NCBI RefSeq assembly: GCF_900112415.1
Contig: NZ_FOLV01000023.1
Coordinates: 1-58,135 of the forward strand
DNA from: Bacillus sp. 491mf
GTDB taxonomy: Bacteria > Bacillota > Bacilli > Bacillales > Bacillaceae_G
Direction of reading: 5' to 3'
Length of the DNA stretch: 58,135 bases
Under the pieces are notes generated by a model, which saw only the letters and a program-made list of their open reading frames with translations, searched no databases and was not told the DNA's origin. Numbering within the stretch: position 1 is the first letter of the stretch; each line of letters begins with the position of its first letter. Of this stretch, positions 25,622-34,022 are shown one piece after another. The translations under genes and the position numbers were made by a program.

Positions 25622-26122
25622 CTAAAGAAGTTCGGTTAGTTCTATACGATATTTTGAATATAATGGATTCATTTCTAATGGGAAATACCATTCTGTTCTG
25701 AAATACTCTAAAATATACAAGTAATTCGGATGTAAAGTTAAAATATAGAATGAGTTTCTTCGTCTTCCAGCCCCTACTGTTTTTATTTGTTGGCATATTT
25801 CTATTTCTTCTAACCATTTAATTAGTTCATTAATTATAGGATGTGAAACACCAATTTTATATGCCATCTTCTCTTGAGTTAATGTACAATACCCTTTTTC
25901 AATAACAAAGGAAAGAAACATTTTTAGTGTTTCATATTTTCGACTTGTTAAGTATTCTTTCGTTGTTTTACCTTCATTTTCAAAAGTAATTATGTCTATA
26001 ACATTTAATATGTGATTAATGGCTTTGGTAATTATTTTTTTTCTTTTAGGCACACGATATAGTTTTGAATCTAATTTACAGATGATTGGACGCATAGTAT
26101 AGCTTCTAATATTCAATTTCAT
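25622..26122 (-). CDS. Winged-helix DNA-binding protein
   Basis: The 166-residue protein contains a helix-turn-helix (CTLTQEKMAYKIGVSHPIIN, then ELIKWLEEIEICQQIKTVG) followed by a basic wing (GAGRRRNSFYIL). Start ATG 26122 follows GAGGAG. It lies between the rep-like gene and the MerR-like gene on the same strand and could regulate replication or partition. It is not recognised further. Confidence 0.65.
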   Translation of the reverse strand: MKLNIRSYTMRPIICKLDSKLYRVPKRKKIITKAINHILNVIDIITFENEGKTTKEYLTSRKYETLKMFLSFVIEKGYCTLTQEKMAYKIGVSHPIINELIKWLEEIEICQQIKTVGAGRRRNSFYILTLHPNYLYILEYFRTEWYFPLEMNPLYSKYRIELTELL

Positions 26123-26426
26123 TATTTTTCTCCTCACATTTTTTATTTAACTGTAAACTCTGTTTTAAATCCCAAGTATATTCCATTTTAATCTAGCATG
26201 TATTTTTTAAAAAATTATATTAATCACTGTACATAAATGGAGTTTCTTTATTTCTTATATTTATAAATTCACATAGAGATTTGATAAAAGCTTTATTTAA
26301 TTAATAGCTCATTTTTAATGTATAAATTCAAATTTAAGTATAACAATCAATTTTTTATATAAAAAATTTATATAAAAGTAAAACATAAAAAAATATAAAG
26401 TACAAATACTATATAGAGAAATTTCA

Positions 26427-26465
26427 AACTCTCGAATCCCTTGAGGTTCTAAGGATTTGAGAGTT
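26427..26465. terminator. Hairpin with a 13-bp imperfect stem
   Basis: AACTCTCGAATCC pairs with GGATTTGAGAGTT with one mismatch around a 13-base loop. It lies in the 650-bp AT-rich gap 26123-26777, which has no gene but carries three hairpins. Confidence 0.5.
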
Positions 26466-26629
26466 ATCTGAAAACTTGAATCGAAATACTAACTTATTCA
26501 TAAGTACAAGTACAAATAATCCATATTTAAACAAGATTAATAACAACATATTAAGGTTCACACAACTAATTTATTGAATTACTAAGATATTCACAAGTTT
26601 CCAATCGTATTTTAGGAATATAAGGACAT

Positions 26630-26669
26630 AAAAAACAGTAGGGACAAAAAATAGAACCTACTGTTTTTT
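26630..26669. terminator. Bidirectional terminator
   Basis: AAAAAACAGTAGG and CCTACTGTTTTTT form a perfect 13-bp stem with A/T tails on both strands. Confidence 0.8.
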
Positions 26670-26720
26670 AAAATTATGGGGATGAAGAAAGGTTTGATAT
26701 TAAAAGATTGCATGACAAAT

Positions 26721-26754
26721 AGCCTTGTCTTTACCAATTTTTTTGAACAAGGCT
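26721..26754 (-). terminator. Hairpin downstream of the rep-like gene
   Basis: AGCCTTGT and ACAAGGCT form an 8-bp stem just beyond the stop of the minus-strand gene at 26778. Confidence 0.55.
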
Positions 26755-26777
26755 TATAATATATTCATTTTTAAAAT

Positions 26778-28007
26778 TCAAGTAAGTCGGAATGCATTAG
26801 GTACATCTATATCATTAGAAATAAGATCTATAACTAATTTATGACGAGTGTCATCATCTAAATAAGTATCACTCCATGAAACGAGTGATTCACGAAGTTT
26901 TGCTCGTATAAATCCACCGATTGTTTTTATTTTTTCACCGATTGCTAAGAAGCTTTCACATTGATCCATTGCATAGCTCATTGCATAAGTCATAAAGCTA
27001 TCACGAAGCTGTTTATTCTTAATAAAAGCAGCAATTAATGATATTTCGCCTTTGTATGCAACAGTGATATCTTTGCGTTCTTTATTTGTTAAAGCAATAC
27101 CTACTGATTCAAGACGAGCCATTGCTTCTTTACGCATTTTAGCTTCTGTTTGTCTAATTTCAGCTCGATCATTTTCAATCACACATGCAGGATTCATACT
27201 AACCGTAAATTGAGTGATAACAATTTGTTGAATCTTTTCACGTATACGAGCTATGCGTCCTTTACGTGGGTTTCGAACCTTTTTTATAGCAGCATCAAAT
27301 TTGAACACTGGTAAGATAATTTTCAAGTAGTTACGAACTTTTTTTGCATTTCGCCCTAAACGTTCTTTTAAGCCGTCCATATTGCGAGTGAAATAATAAT
27401 CTTCAACAGAATTTTTGCTATATTCAAGTTGATGAGTGAAGTTAGTGCATAGGTTTAAAAATTCAATAATCCCTTTGCTGTCACGATGGGAAACTAACTC
27501 TTTTAAAATAGAAGTCTCTAACAATAAGTGAGGAATTCGAAAATATGAAAGTTTTCCATCATTATCTTTTGTTTCTTTTGATGTACGATTTAATCTTGAA
27601 TAGTTGCAAATTTCATACACTGGAATTTTTCCGTTAATAAAAATTTCTTTAACAAGTCCAGAATGAAGTAAAGCTTGGAAACCTGAATGAATAGTTGTAT
27701 AGGGTATATCAGATTCGTTCGCGATAGTAGATAGTTTGAAATCGCGAGGAAGTCGCCCTAAATCATTTACCTTATAGTGAAGTAAAATGTAAGTGGCTAA
27801 TGCGGATGAAGGCAAAGCATATTCTCCAAGCTCGTTATTTTTGATTAAATATATACGAAGCTCATCAAAAAACTTTGGCCCATGCATGAGGTATTTCGAT
27901 GTTTTATTTTTTTTGCTAAATTTCATGTTTGTTTTAAATGTTTTTGAACCTATTTGAATACCATTTGTTAAATCGGTAGCAGTTACAGTTTCAAAACTTG
28001 TTACCAT
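26778..28007 (-). CDS. Putative plasmid replication initiator (winged-helix)
   Basis: The 409-residue basic protein has an N-terminal winged helix (LSTIANESDIPYTTIHSGFQALLHSGLVKEI), typical of initiators that read DNA with such a fold, and a long C-terminal helical part rich in R and K (KKVRNPRKGRIARIREK). It has no Walker motifs. It starts at ATG 28007 after GGAGG. A divergent small RNA gene lies just upstream and could be a countertranscript. No other gene in the window looks like an initiator. I am moderately sure; a large HTH regulator is the alternative. Confidence 0.5.
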   Translation of the reverse strand: MVTSFETVTATDLTNGIQIGSKTFKTNMKFSKKNKTSKYLMHGPKFFDELRIYLIKNNELGEYALPSSALATYILLHYKVNDLGRLPRDFKLSTIANESDIPYTTIHSGFQALLHSGLVKEIFINGKIPVYEICNYSRLNRTSKETKDNDGKLSYFRIPHLLLETSILKELVSHRDSKGIIEFLNLCTNFTHQLEYSKNSVEDYYFTRNMDGLKERLGRNAKKVRNYLKIILPVFKFDAAIKKVRNPRKGRIARIREKIQQIVITQFTVSMNPACVIENDRAEIRQTEAKMRKEAMARLESVGIALTNKERKDITVAYKGEISLIAAFIKNKQLRDSFMTYAMSYAMDQCESFLAIGEKIKTIGGFIRAKLRESLVSWSDTYLDDDTRHKLVIDLISNDIDVPNAFRLT

Positions 28008-28073
28008 TGAAAAAACCTCCTATTTTTTCCACCACACAGTTACAGAAAAATGTTGGAAAAATAGAGGTTCTTA

Positions 28074-28102
28074 TTCACATTATATTCACCTTGTGATATA
28101 AT
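28074..28102 (+). promoter_or_regulatory. Promoter of the divergent small RNA
   Basis: TTCACA (28074-28079), 17 bp, then a perfect TATAAT (28097-28102), pointing away from the rep-like gene. Confidence 0.7.
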
Positions 28103-28108
28103 CTTAAT

Positions 28109-28238
28109 TACAAGTTTAATTACAAGTGAACATTAAAAAATGTTAAATAAGACCCATACTATTCTGTGGAGTTTTAAATTGGTTCAGGTCGCCAAACTCG
28201 ATACCAATTTAAAACTGAGTGTAGTGGGGTTTTTTTTA
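28109..28238 (+). ncRNA. Candidate small RNA ending in a strong hairpin, divergent to rep
   Basis: From the promoter at 28074-28102 a transcript of about 130 nt would end at a hairpin of 13 perfect base pairs (GTTTTAAATTGGT at 28171-28183 with its complement at 28203-28215), then GGGGTTTTTTTT. The only open frame is short and spans the hairpin, so I prefer an RNA. It lies where an antisense regulator of plasmid copy number would sit if the rep promoter is beyond 28240. Confidence 0.55.
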
Positions 28239-28619
28239 TGCTCTTATATATCTTCTAGAGTTATTTTCTCCTTGAAAAATGCAATCTTTCTTTCTATCTT
28301 ATATTGTTATCAAAATAATATCAATCCCCTTAAGTGCGTTTTGTTATCCTATGCGTAAAAATCTATGCCAATTCTTCATAGAAAATTTAGTTTTTGGTAT
28401 AATATGGAACGAAAATTGGTGGTTTTGGGACAATTATTATCTGAATTTTCTGTAAAATAATTATAAATATTTTAACAAAGGGTGGTATATACATAACCAT
28501 AAGATTTTCGTGTTAAAATGTTTCTAATTATACAATTTATGGAGAATTGACATTAAGTTTTAATATAATGACAAGACAATTTTTCACTACTTTGAATATA
28601 TAGTATTATCAAAGTGTTG

Positions 28620-28717
28620 ATTACCCGATTGCAACAGTAATTTATTAACCTCCAAGAATATAACAAAATATTACACTATAGATCAGAACATTTTTTCTGT
28701 AATTTATACCGGGTAAT
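28620..28717. promoter_or_regulatory. Inverted and direct repeats before aimR
   Basis: ATTACCCG (28620-28627) and CGGGTAAT (28710-28717) form an 8-bp inverted repeat 82 bases apart. Inside, GTAATTTAT occurs near 28637 and 28700. AimR of phage SPbeta binds separated inverted half-sites, so this may be an autoregulatory or target operator. Confidence 0.45.
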
Positions 28718-28747
28718 GTGTCTTGTGTTTGGGAGGGGAGCACTCTA

Positions 28748-29890
28748 TTGGAGAATCTGATGAAAAAGTTGTTGAAAATTAAAGAGGAGAAGAATATAAG
28801 TAGTAGGCAACTTGCAAAGGAGATTAGAACGAGTAAAACTACTATTGATAACGGGCTTCAATGTAAAACGGAGGAGTTTAAATTTGAAGTTTTCTTAAAG
28901 TTAGTTCATTACATTTGCGATAGTTTGGAAGAGCAAAGACAAATGATTCATGAGTATATTCTTCTATGTAATACATCATTAAATGTACGGAAGGCATTAT
29001 GCTATTGTCAAGCAATGGGAGAATACGATTTAATGAAACAAATTATAGAAAAACATGCCGATAAAAAGGGATTAAAGAAGTATTTAGCTGTTTATAAGAT
29101 TCAAAATAAAAGGAATCAAAATGTTGCAAGAGGGCAACAACTTCTCGATGAAATATATACAAAAGATTTTTCATCAGATACAGATTGTCAAGCGGCCTTA
29201 AATATTCTATATATGGAAGCTATGTATGATAAGCAAAATTACAATGCTGTTCTTCCATATGCTGATCGTACAGAAGTTAACTTGAAAGAAGTAAGACAAG
29301 ACTATATTAAACAGTGTTTACAAATGAAATATAAGGAACGACTAGCATATATATATTTAATGAGGAACGATTTGGAAAGATGTCGTAATATATGTTATGA
29401 AATTTTGGATTCTGAAATGGATATTTCTATAATCAAGGCTACAGCTTGGTGCTGTTTGGGCGAAAGTTTTATCTTTGAATGTCCATATACAGCTGAAAAA
29501 TACATAAAAAAAGCAATTTCTTTATGTGAAAACATTCAAGTTCCACAAAAGGCACAAAAATATCTTGCCTTTCATACCACGTTAGCACATCTGTATATAG
29601 AAAACGGTATTAATCTAGATGAAATAAAGTTTGACCTTATTCATAAGTCTGAATTAGCATTTTATGAATGTATGTATGGTGATTGGGAAAAAGGAATTAA
29701 ATTATATGAGGAATTAAGAAAAGACGGAAAAAAACTTACCTCTTTTCAGATGTATTCGTTTTCTAAAGTGAATAATGATATAATAGGATTAAAAGAATCT
29801 TTAGAATCTTTCGAATTGGAAGGTAATGTTTTTTATTCGCAATACGTCAAGAAGGATCTATTAAAAGAAGAGGTGAAGTCATGTGAATAA
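28748..29890 (+). CDS. aimR: AimR-like arbitrium receptor/transcription regulator
   Basis: The protein has an N-terminal HTH (NISSRQLAKEIRTSKTTIDNGL) and a long array of tetratricopeptide-like helices (YIYLMRNDLERCRNICYEIL, ECPYTAEKYIKKAISLCEN, AFYECMYGDWEKGIKLYEEL), the layout of RRNPPA regulators. Length (380 residues from TTG 28748, behind GGGAGGGG) and order fit AimR of SPbeta-like phages. A tiny signal-peptide gene overlaps its 3' end, as for aimP. In phages, AimR activates aimX until bound by the peptide and so sets lysis or lysogeny; here it would tune a plasmid trait. A Rap or PlcR relative is the alternative. Confidence 0.75.
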   Translation: MENLMKKLLKIKEEKNISSRQLAKEIRTSKTTIDNGLQCKTEEFKFEVFLKLVHYICDSLEEQRQMIHEYILLCNTSLNVRKALCYCQAMGEYDLMKQIIEKHADKKGLKKYLAVYKIQNKRNQNVARGQQLLDEIYTKDFSSDTDCQAALNILYMEAMYDKQNYNAVLPYADRTEVNLKEVRQDYIKQCLQMKYKERLAYIYLMRNDLERCRNICYEILDSEMDISIIKATAWCCLGESFIFECPYTAEKYIKKAISLCENIQVPQKAQKYLAFHTTLAHLYIENGINLDEIKFDLIHKSELAFYECMYGDWEKGIKLYEELRKDGKKLTSFQMYSFSKVNNDIIGLKESLESFELEGNVFYSQYVKKDLLKEEVKSCE

Positions 29891-30029
29891 ATTTCTTGTC
29901 GCTACGTTATACACGGTAATAATATTGATATCGTTTTTTCAATTAGAAGCACCAGAGTCACAACACGTACAATCACTAGGAACAAATATACATGATATAC
30001 ATTTGAAAGCCGATCCCGGTGGGGGCTGA
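29883..30029 (+). CDS. aimP: AimP-like signalling pre-propeptide (C-terminal ADPGGG)
   Basis: A GTG start at 29883, 6 bases after GAGGTGA and overlapping the aimR stop by 8 bases, opens a 48-codon frame. The product has a basic start, a hydrophobic export segment (FLVATLYTVIILISFF), a polar linker and the C-terminus KADPGGG. AimP and Phr peptides are exported, trimmed and re-imported as 5-6 residues, so the mature signal is probably ADPGGG or DPGGG. A strong terminator follows at once. Confidence 0.75.
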   Translation: MNKFLVATLYTVIILISFFQLEAPESQHVQSLGTNIHDIHLKADPGGG

Positions 30030-30043
30030 GCCGATTAGATGAG

Positions 30044-30075
30044 AAAGACGCTACTAACAAGTAGCGTCTTTCGTA
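30044..30075 (+). terminator. Terminator of aimR-aimP
   Basis: AAAGACGCTACT (30044-30055) pairs perfectly with AGTAGCGTCTTT (30060-30071) around a 4-base loop. Confidence 0.85.
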
Positions 30076-30170
30076 CTTTCTAAGGATGGTTCATTATTTA
30101 ATATCGAAAAAATTTCGTGCCACTTTGTATAAAAAAATATATATTCAAGTGAAATATGGGAGGTTCGAAA

Positions 30171-30278
30171 ATGGATCTTAATCAAGAATGGTTTAATGAA
30201 ATGATTGATAAGGACAATCAAATTTTAGAAACTTATCGTGAAATCTTGATTTTAATTGAAAATTTCCAAGAGGAATAA
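30171..30278 (+). CDS. Very small acidic helical protein
   Basis: A 35-codon frame starts at ATG 30171 behind GGGAGG with ideal spacing. It encodes one amphipathic acidic helix (WFNEMIDKDNQILETYREIL). It ends 6 bases before the convergent XRE gene. No family is recognised; small partners of XRE or Rap-type regulators are a reasonable guess. Confidence 0.55.
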   Translation: MDLNQEWFNEMIDKDNQILETYREILILIENFQEE

Positions 30279-30284
30279 CATGTT

Positions 30285-30677
30285 TCAACTGTTTTTTAAT
30301 TTGTTTTTAGTTTCAATTCTATGTGTTAAATACTTGGCATACTCAATTAATTCATTTTCTAATAATGGTTTATCCTTATCTGGAACGCTCTTATAACTTT
30401 CATATAAGTCGTGTGCTAAACGTTCTACAATAATCTTTCTATCTTCAGTTGTAAGCGCTTCGCTATCGCCAATTTTATGATTTAGGAGTCGGTCAGTACT
30501 TACATTAAAATAAATAGAGATCTTTTGAAGCATTTCAAAACTTGGTTCTTTCCTGTTATTTTCCCAATTGGAAATAGTGCTACTTGCGACTCCTAGATTA
30601 TCACCAAGTTCTTTCATATTTAATCCCTTGAGGGTTCTTAGGATCCTAACATTTTCTCCGAAATAATTCTGTATCAT
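30285..30677 (-). CDS. XRE-family repressor
   Basis: The 130-residue protein has a classic Cro/cI helix-turn-helix (KELGDNLGVASSTISNWENNRKEPS, residues about 22-46) and a helical C-terminal part likely used for dimers. It diverges from the small XRE gene at 30824 across 146 bp with palindromic sites inside the opposing promoter, an arrangement like phage repressor/Cro switches. It sits between the arbitrium-like pair and the conjugation operon, so it may control transfer genes. Confidence 0.8.
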   Translation of the reverse strand: MIQNYFGENVRILRTLKGLNMKELGDNLGVASSTISNWENNRKEPSFEMLQKISIYFNVSTDRLLNHKIGDSEALTTEDRKIIVERLAHDLYESYKSVPDKDKPLLENELIEYAKYLTHRIETKNKLKNS

Positions 30678-30757
30678 TTATTTCACTCCAATCGTTTTGT
30701 TTACCGTAAGGATAATTTAAAATCCCAAAAGTAAAAAATATTTACATTTAGGATAAA

Positions 30758-30803
30758 AAACTATCCGAAAAGGATTGACATTCTCCTTTTAGGAGAATAG
30801 AAT
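30758..30803 (+). promoter_or_regulatory. Promoter with palindromic operators
   Basis: TTGACA (30775-30780), 17 bp, then TAGAAT (30798-30803) form a strong promoter for the gene at 30824. The whole spacer is a perfect palindrome TTCTCC-TTTTA-GGAGAA (30781-30797), and a second dyad (AGGATA, then TATCC) lies just before the -35. A repressor bound here would block polymerase. Confidence 0.8.
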
Positions 30804-30823
30804 GTAATTAAGGGGGTGATGAA

Positions 30824-31039
30824 TTGACCATGTTACGTAATATTAGAGAACTAAAAGGTTTTACAATTCAGGATGTGTCTAAAGCTTCTAATATACCTGT
30901 AAAAACTTTATATCATATTGAAACAGGTAAAAAGGGTCTTATTGAGAAACGTGCAAAGCTTCTTGCTAATCTCTTTAATGAACCGGTTGAAAAACTATTT
31001 TTCGTTACGTATTATCGTGCATTACCCATCGCAGAATAA
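30824..31039 (+). CDS. Small XRE-family regulator (Cro-like)
   Basis: The 71-residue protein is mostly a helix-turn-helix (FTIQDVSKASNIPVKTLYHIETGKK) with a short C-terminal helix. TTG 30824 is the likely start, 7 bases after AGGGGG; ATG 30830 is the alternative but is too far. It is driven by the operator-bearing promoter at 30775. As the first gene before the adhesin and secretion genes, it may be a transfer activator or a Cro-like antagonist of the divergent repressor. Confidence 0.75.
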   Translation: MTMLRNIRELKGFTIQDVSKASNIPVKTLYHIETGKKGLIEKRAKLLANLFNEPVEKLFFVTYYRALPIAE

Positions 31040-31220
31040 AACAACGTCATGTTATTGATTACAACTATGTAGTTAATATTCCTTCAACTGTATTGTAAAT
31101 TAAATTCGGCAAAAAGACTAAACAATAATCACTAAAAGTGTAACATTCTAACCGTATATCAGTTAAATTCAGAATATTCCGATCTTTGAAAACTTAATGA
31201 TACTAAAGGAGCTGTAAGAA

Positions 31221-33398
31221 ATGATTTTGAAACGATCTTATCAAGCGCTATTACTCACTATGAGTGTACTTTTATTAGTAATGAGCTTCTTAATTCCGAT
31301 GAATAAGGCTAGTGCAGAAGTCATCAATCGTGAGAAGTATGAAATGGATTGGGCATATAGTCCCCAATTCGGTAAAGAAATCCGCACAGAGCTTCTAAAA
31401 AATGCGAGTGGTCAAATTGCGTATTGTCTTGTACACGGGTTAAAGTCTCCTGATGGCCAAGATTTGCCAGAGCAAGGTAGAACGGATGATATTGTGTATC
31501 GTATCTTGTTAAATGGATATCCACAAAAGAGTCCACAAGAACTTGGGGTTTCTACTTGGGAACAGGCTCATTACTCGACGCAACTTGCTGTTTGGAATGC
31601 ACTTGGTCAAATTAATGTGGATGAGCTACAGTTCAAAGATACGGCTGTTAAACAGGCAACAAAAGCGATTATCAACGCAGCGAATGCGAGCCAAGATACA
31701 CAGGATGTATGGATGAATATCGTTCCTGTTGATAAGCAAGAAGCGAAATTAAACGGCGAATACTTCGAAACAACGTATACAGTTCAAACAAATGCGCAAA
31801 AGGGTACATTCAAAGTACAACTGAGTAATGCGCCAGAAGGAACAAGAGTTGTAACAGAAAAAGGTGAAACAAAAGAAACGTTCCAGTTAGATGAAAAGGT
31901 TCGCGTGCAAGTGCCGAAATCCTCTAAGAGCAGCGAATTATCCTTAAAGGTCGTTTCGAATCTAACGAATTATCATGCTGTTGTTTATAAAGGAACAGAT
32001 TCAATCCAGGATGCAACAGTACTATTAGAACGTAATAAAGAGCAAGTAAGCGCAGACTTACAAGTGTACTGGAAAGCAAACGGATCGCTAAAAGTCATGA
32101 AAGTGGATGAGAACAAAAAGCCGCTTTCAGGAGCAACGTTTGAAGTCTTTAACAGCAACAACCAAAGTATGGGAACGATTACAGCTAACGAAGGTGGTAT
32201 TGCTCAATTAGGAAACTTAGAACTAGGCACTTACAGTGTCAAAGAAATTAAGGCGCCTGTAGGATATGTGTTAGATTCCAACCCAAGGTCCATTGAAGTA
32301 AAAACAGGTGAAGTTGCTGTAGTTGAAATGAAAAATGAAAAAATTAAAGGCAATATTCAAATCAAAAAAGTTGATGATTCAGGAAAAGTTCTTTCGGGTG
32401 TAGAGTTTACAGTGTTCACACAAGAAGGCAAAGAAGTAACGAAGGTAACTACTAACGAGCAAGGGATTGCAGAAGTTAAAGGTCTTCCATACAACAAATA
32501 CATCTTTAAAGAAACAAAAGGTGTTCAAGGATATCTTCTAAATGATACAAAATATCCGTTTGAAATTAAGGAGAACGGAAAAGTACTGACATTTACAGTG
32601 GAGAACAAACAAGTAAAAGGGAACGTACAGCTCCTCAAAATCGATCAAGAAAATGCTGATAAGAAATTAGAAGGCACAACATTTATTTTACAAGACAGTA
32701 AAGGGAAGGAAATCAGTGAACATACTACTGATAAAAATGGGCTAATTAAAGTTAATAATTTACCATTTGGAGAGTATCAATTTATCGAAAAAGTATCTCC
32801 AAAAGGATATGTTCTTACTAAAGAGCCTATATCTTTCCGTATTACAGAACATGGAAAAACAATTGAGTTAGTCGCAAAAAACAAACAAATCAAAGGAATC
32901 CTTGAAATTACAAAAGTGGACGTTGCGAATGGGAACACAAAACTTCCTAATGCAGAATTCACAATTTATAATGAGCAAGGTCAAGAGGTAGTGAAAGGAA
33001 AAACAGACAAAAATGGAATTGCGAAATTCGACAAATTGGCCTTTGGAAAGTATACGTATAAAGAAACATTTGCTCCAGAGGGCTATTTATTAAATGAAGA
33101 AACATTCTCTTTTGAAATTAAAGAAGATGGTCAGATTATCAAACACACCGTAAAAGATCAAAAGAAATCGACACCAACACCACTAGAACAACCACAAAAA
33201 CCACAACAAGAACAACCACAAAAACCTCAAGATATTGAAAAACATCCAGAACAAAACGAGAAAAAACCTGAAAGTAAACCACTGCCAATGACAGGAGGAA
33301 AAGAGAGTCCATATAGATCCTGGATTGGAATTGGAGTCCTTGTTATTGCTGCATTTGTAATGGCTTATGCATTTAAAGTAAATAGAAAAACAAGATAA
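31221..33398 (+). CDS. LPXTG surface adhesin with thioester domain and four CnaB repeats
   Basis: The 725-residue protein has a signal peptide (to NKASA, about 32), an N-terminal thioester domain with cysteine in IAYCLVHG and glutamine in STQLAVWNAL, a beta-rich linker, four Cna B-type repeats (near 288, 378, 466 and 556, each starting G-x-L/I-x-KVD and ending GYxL), a P/Q-rich wall-spanning region and LPMTG with a membrane helix and KVNRKTR tail. Sortase would attach it to the wall. Thioester domains can bind host or cell surfaces covalently; before conjugation genes it likely aids contact between mating cells. RBS AAGGAG. Confidence 0.92.
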   Translation: MILKRSYQALLLTMSVLLLVMSFLIPMNKASAEVINREKYEMDWAYSPQFGKEIRTELLKNASGQIAYCLVHGLKSPDGQDLPEQGRTDDIVYRILLNGYPQKSPQELGVSTWEQAHYSTQLAVWNALGQINVDELQFKDTAVKQATKAIINAANASQDTQDVWMNIVPVDKQEAKLNGEYFETTYTVQTNAQKGTFKVQLSNAPEGTRVVTEKGETKETFQLDEKVRVQVPKSSKSSELSLKVVSNLTNYHAVVYKGTDSIQDATVLLERNKEQVSADLQVYWKANGSLKVMKVDENKKPLSGATFEVFNSNNQSMGTITANEGGIAQLGNLELGTYSVKEIKAPVGYVLDSNPRSIEVKTGEVAVVEMKNEKIKGNIQIKKVDDSGKVLSGVEFTVFTQEGKEVTKVTTNEQGIAEVKGLPYNKYIFKETKGVQGYLLNDTKYPFEIKENGKVLTFTVENKQVKGNVQLLKIDQENADKKLEGTTFILQDSKGKEISEHTTDKNGLIKVNNLPFGEYQFIEKVSPKGYVLTKEPISFRITEHGKTIELVAKNKQIKGILEITKVDVANGNTKLPNAEFTIYNEQGQEVVKGKTDKNGIAKFDKLAFGKYTYKETFAPEGYLLNEETFSFEIKEDGQIIKHTVKDQKKSTPTPLEQPQKPQQEQPQKPQDIEKHPEQNEKKPESKPLPMTGGKESPYRSWIGIGVLVIAAFVMAYAFKVNRKTR

Positions 33399-33445
33399 GC
33401 TCAAACAGAACTATAAGAGTTATGAAAAAGAAAGGTATAAGAGAT

Positions 33446-33619
33446 ATGGGTGCAATCAAATCAAGAGAAAAAACAGAAGAATGTTTGTTTGAAGAAAAGA
33501 TTCAGAAGTATGCTTCTGAATTAGAAGAAGATGAATTAGGCTTTTTCAAAGGGTGTAAAAACGCATTTTTGTTCACACTTCCGTTTTGGATAGCAATAGT
33601 ATTCATTTGGCTTTGGTAA
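33446..33619 (+). CDS. Small C-terminally anchored membrane protein
   Basis: The frame encodes 57 residues from ATG 33446 (or 65 from ATG 33422), with an acidic N-terminal part and one C-terminal membrane helix (AFLFTLPFWIAIVFIWLW). The internal start is preferred because AAAGG lies about 10 bases upstream, while the first ATG has no ribosome site. No family is known. It is in the conjugation operon. Confidence 0.55.
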   Translation: MGAIKSREKTEECLFEEKIQKYASELEEDELGFFKGCKNAFLFTLPFWIAIVFIWLW

Positions 33620-33728
33620 ATAAAATGTGAAAAGGTTTGTAACCTACGATATATAGATGACTAGAAAACTATACAGAATGCTTTTAAAAAGAGCATTCTG
33701 TATAAAAATAAGAAAGGAGGGAAAAGAG

Positions 33729-33977
33729 ATGTATATTAATCGTCACGATTGCTGGGAAGCCGTTTGGAAAGAAAAAGTTACAGTCGATGGGGAATTGGAC
33801 ATCGAACAAATTAAACAAGAACTCTTTGAATATCAAACAATACTAGAACAATTCCACAAAAATAACTCTTCGTATAAGCTATCTAAATCGTTTTCTAAGA
33901 ACGTTCATCGCATAGTAAACAAAACAGTCCAAAGGCGCAAAGAAAAGTCTGCAGAACAAGACTATGTACATTGCTAG
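33729..33977 (+). CDS. Small hypothetical protein of the transfer operon
   Basis: From ATG 33729, directly behind AAGGAGGG, the product is 82 residues: MYINRHDCWEAVWKEK, then a helical acidic part and a basic tail. Proteins with this opening are frequent on Bacillus plasmids and phages but have no known role. An upstream in-frame ATG (33657) has no ribosome site. Confidence 0.65.
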   Translation: MYINRHDCWEAVWKEKVTVDGELDIEQIKQELFEYQTILEQFHKNNSSYKLSKSFSKNVHRIVNKTVQRRKEKSAEQDYVHC

Positions 33978-34022
33978 TTAAAACATGTTTTTACGTTATT
34001 AAAAATATTGGGAGGAATTCAA

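Noticed and set aside
25550-25817. Possible frameshift joining the genes at 25622 and 24912 into one
   Set aside because: The upstream gene ends normally after a complete winged-helix domain, and the downstream gene has its own ATG and AGGAG. The extra frame is explained by chance in AT-rich DNA.
28140-28358. 72-codon frame divergent from rep
   Set aside because: It covers the terminator hairpin of the predicted small RNA and has no ribosome site.
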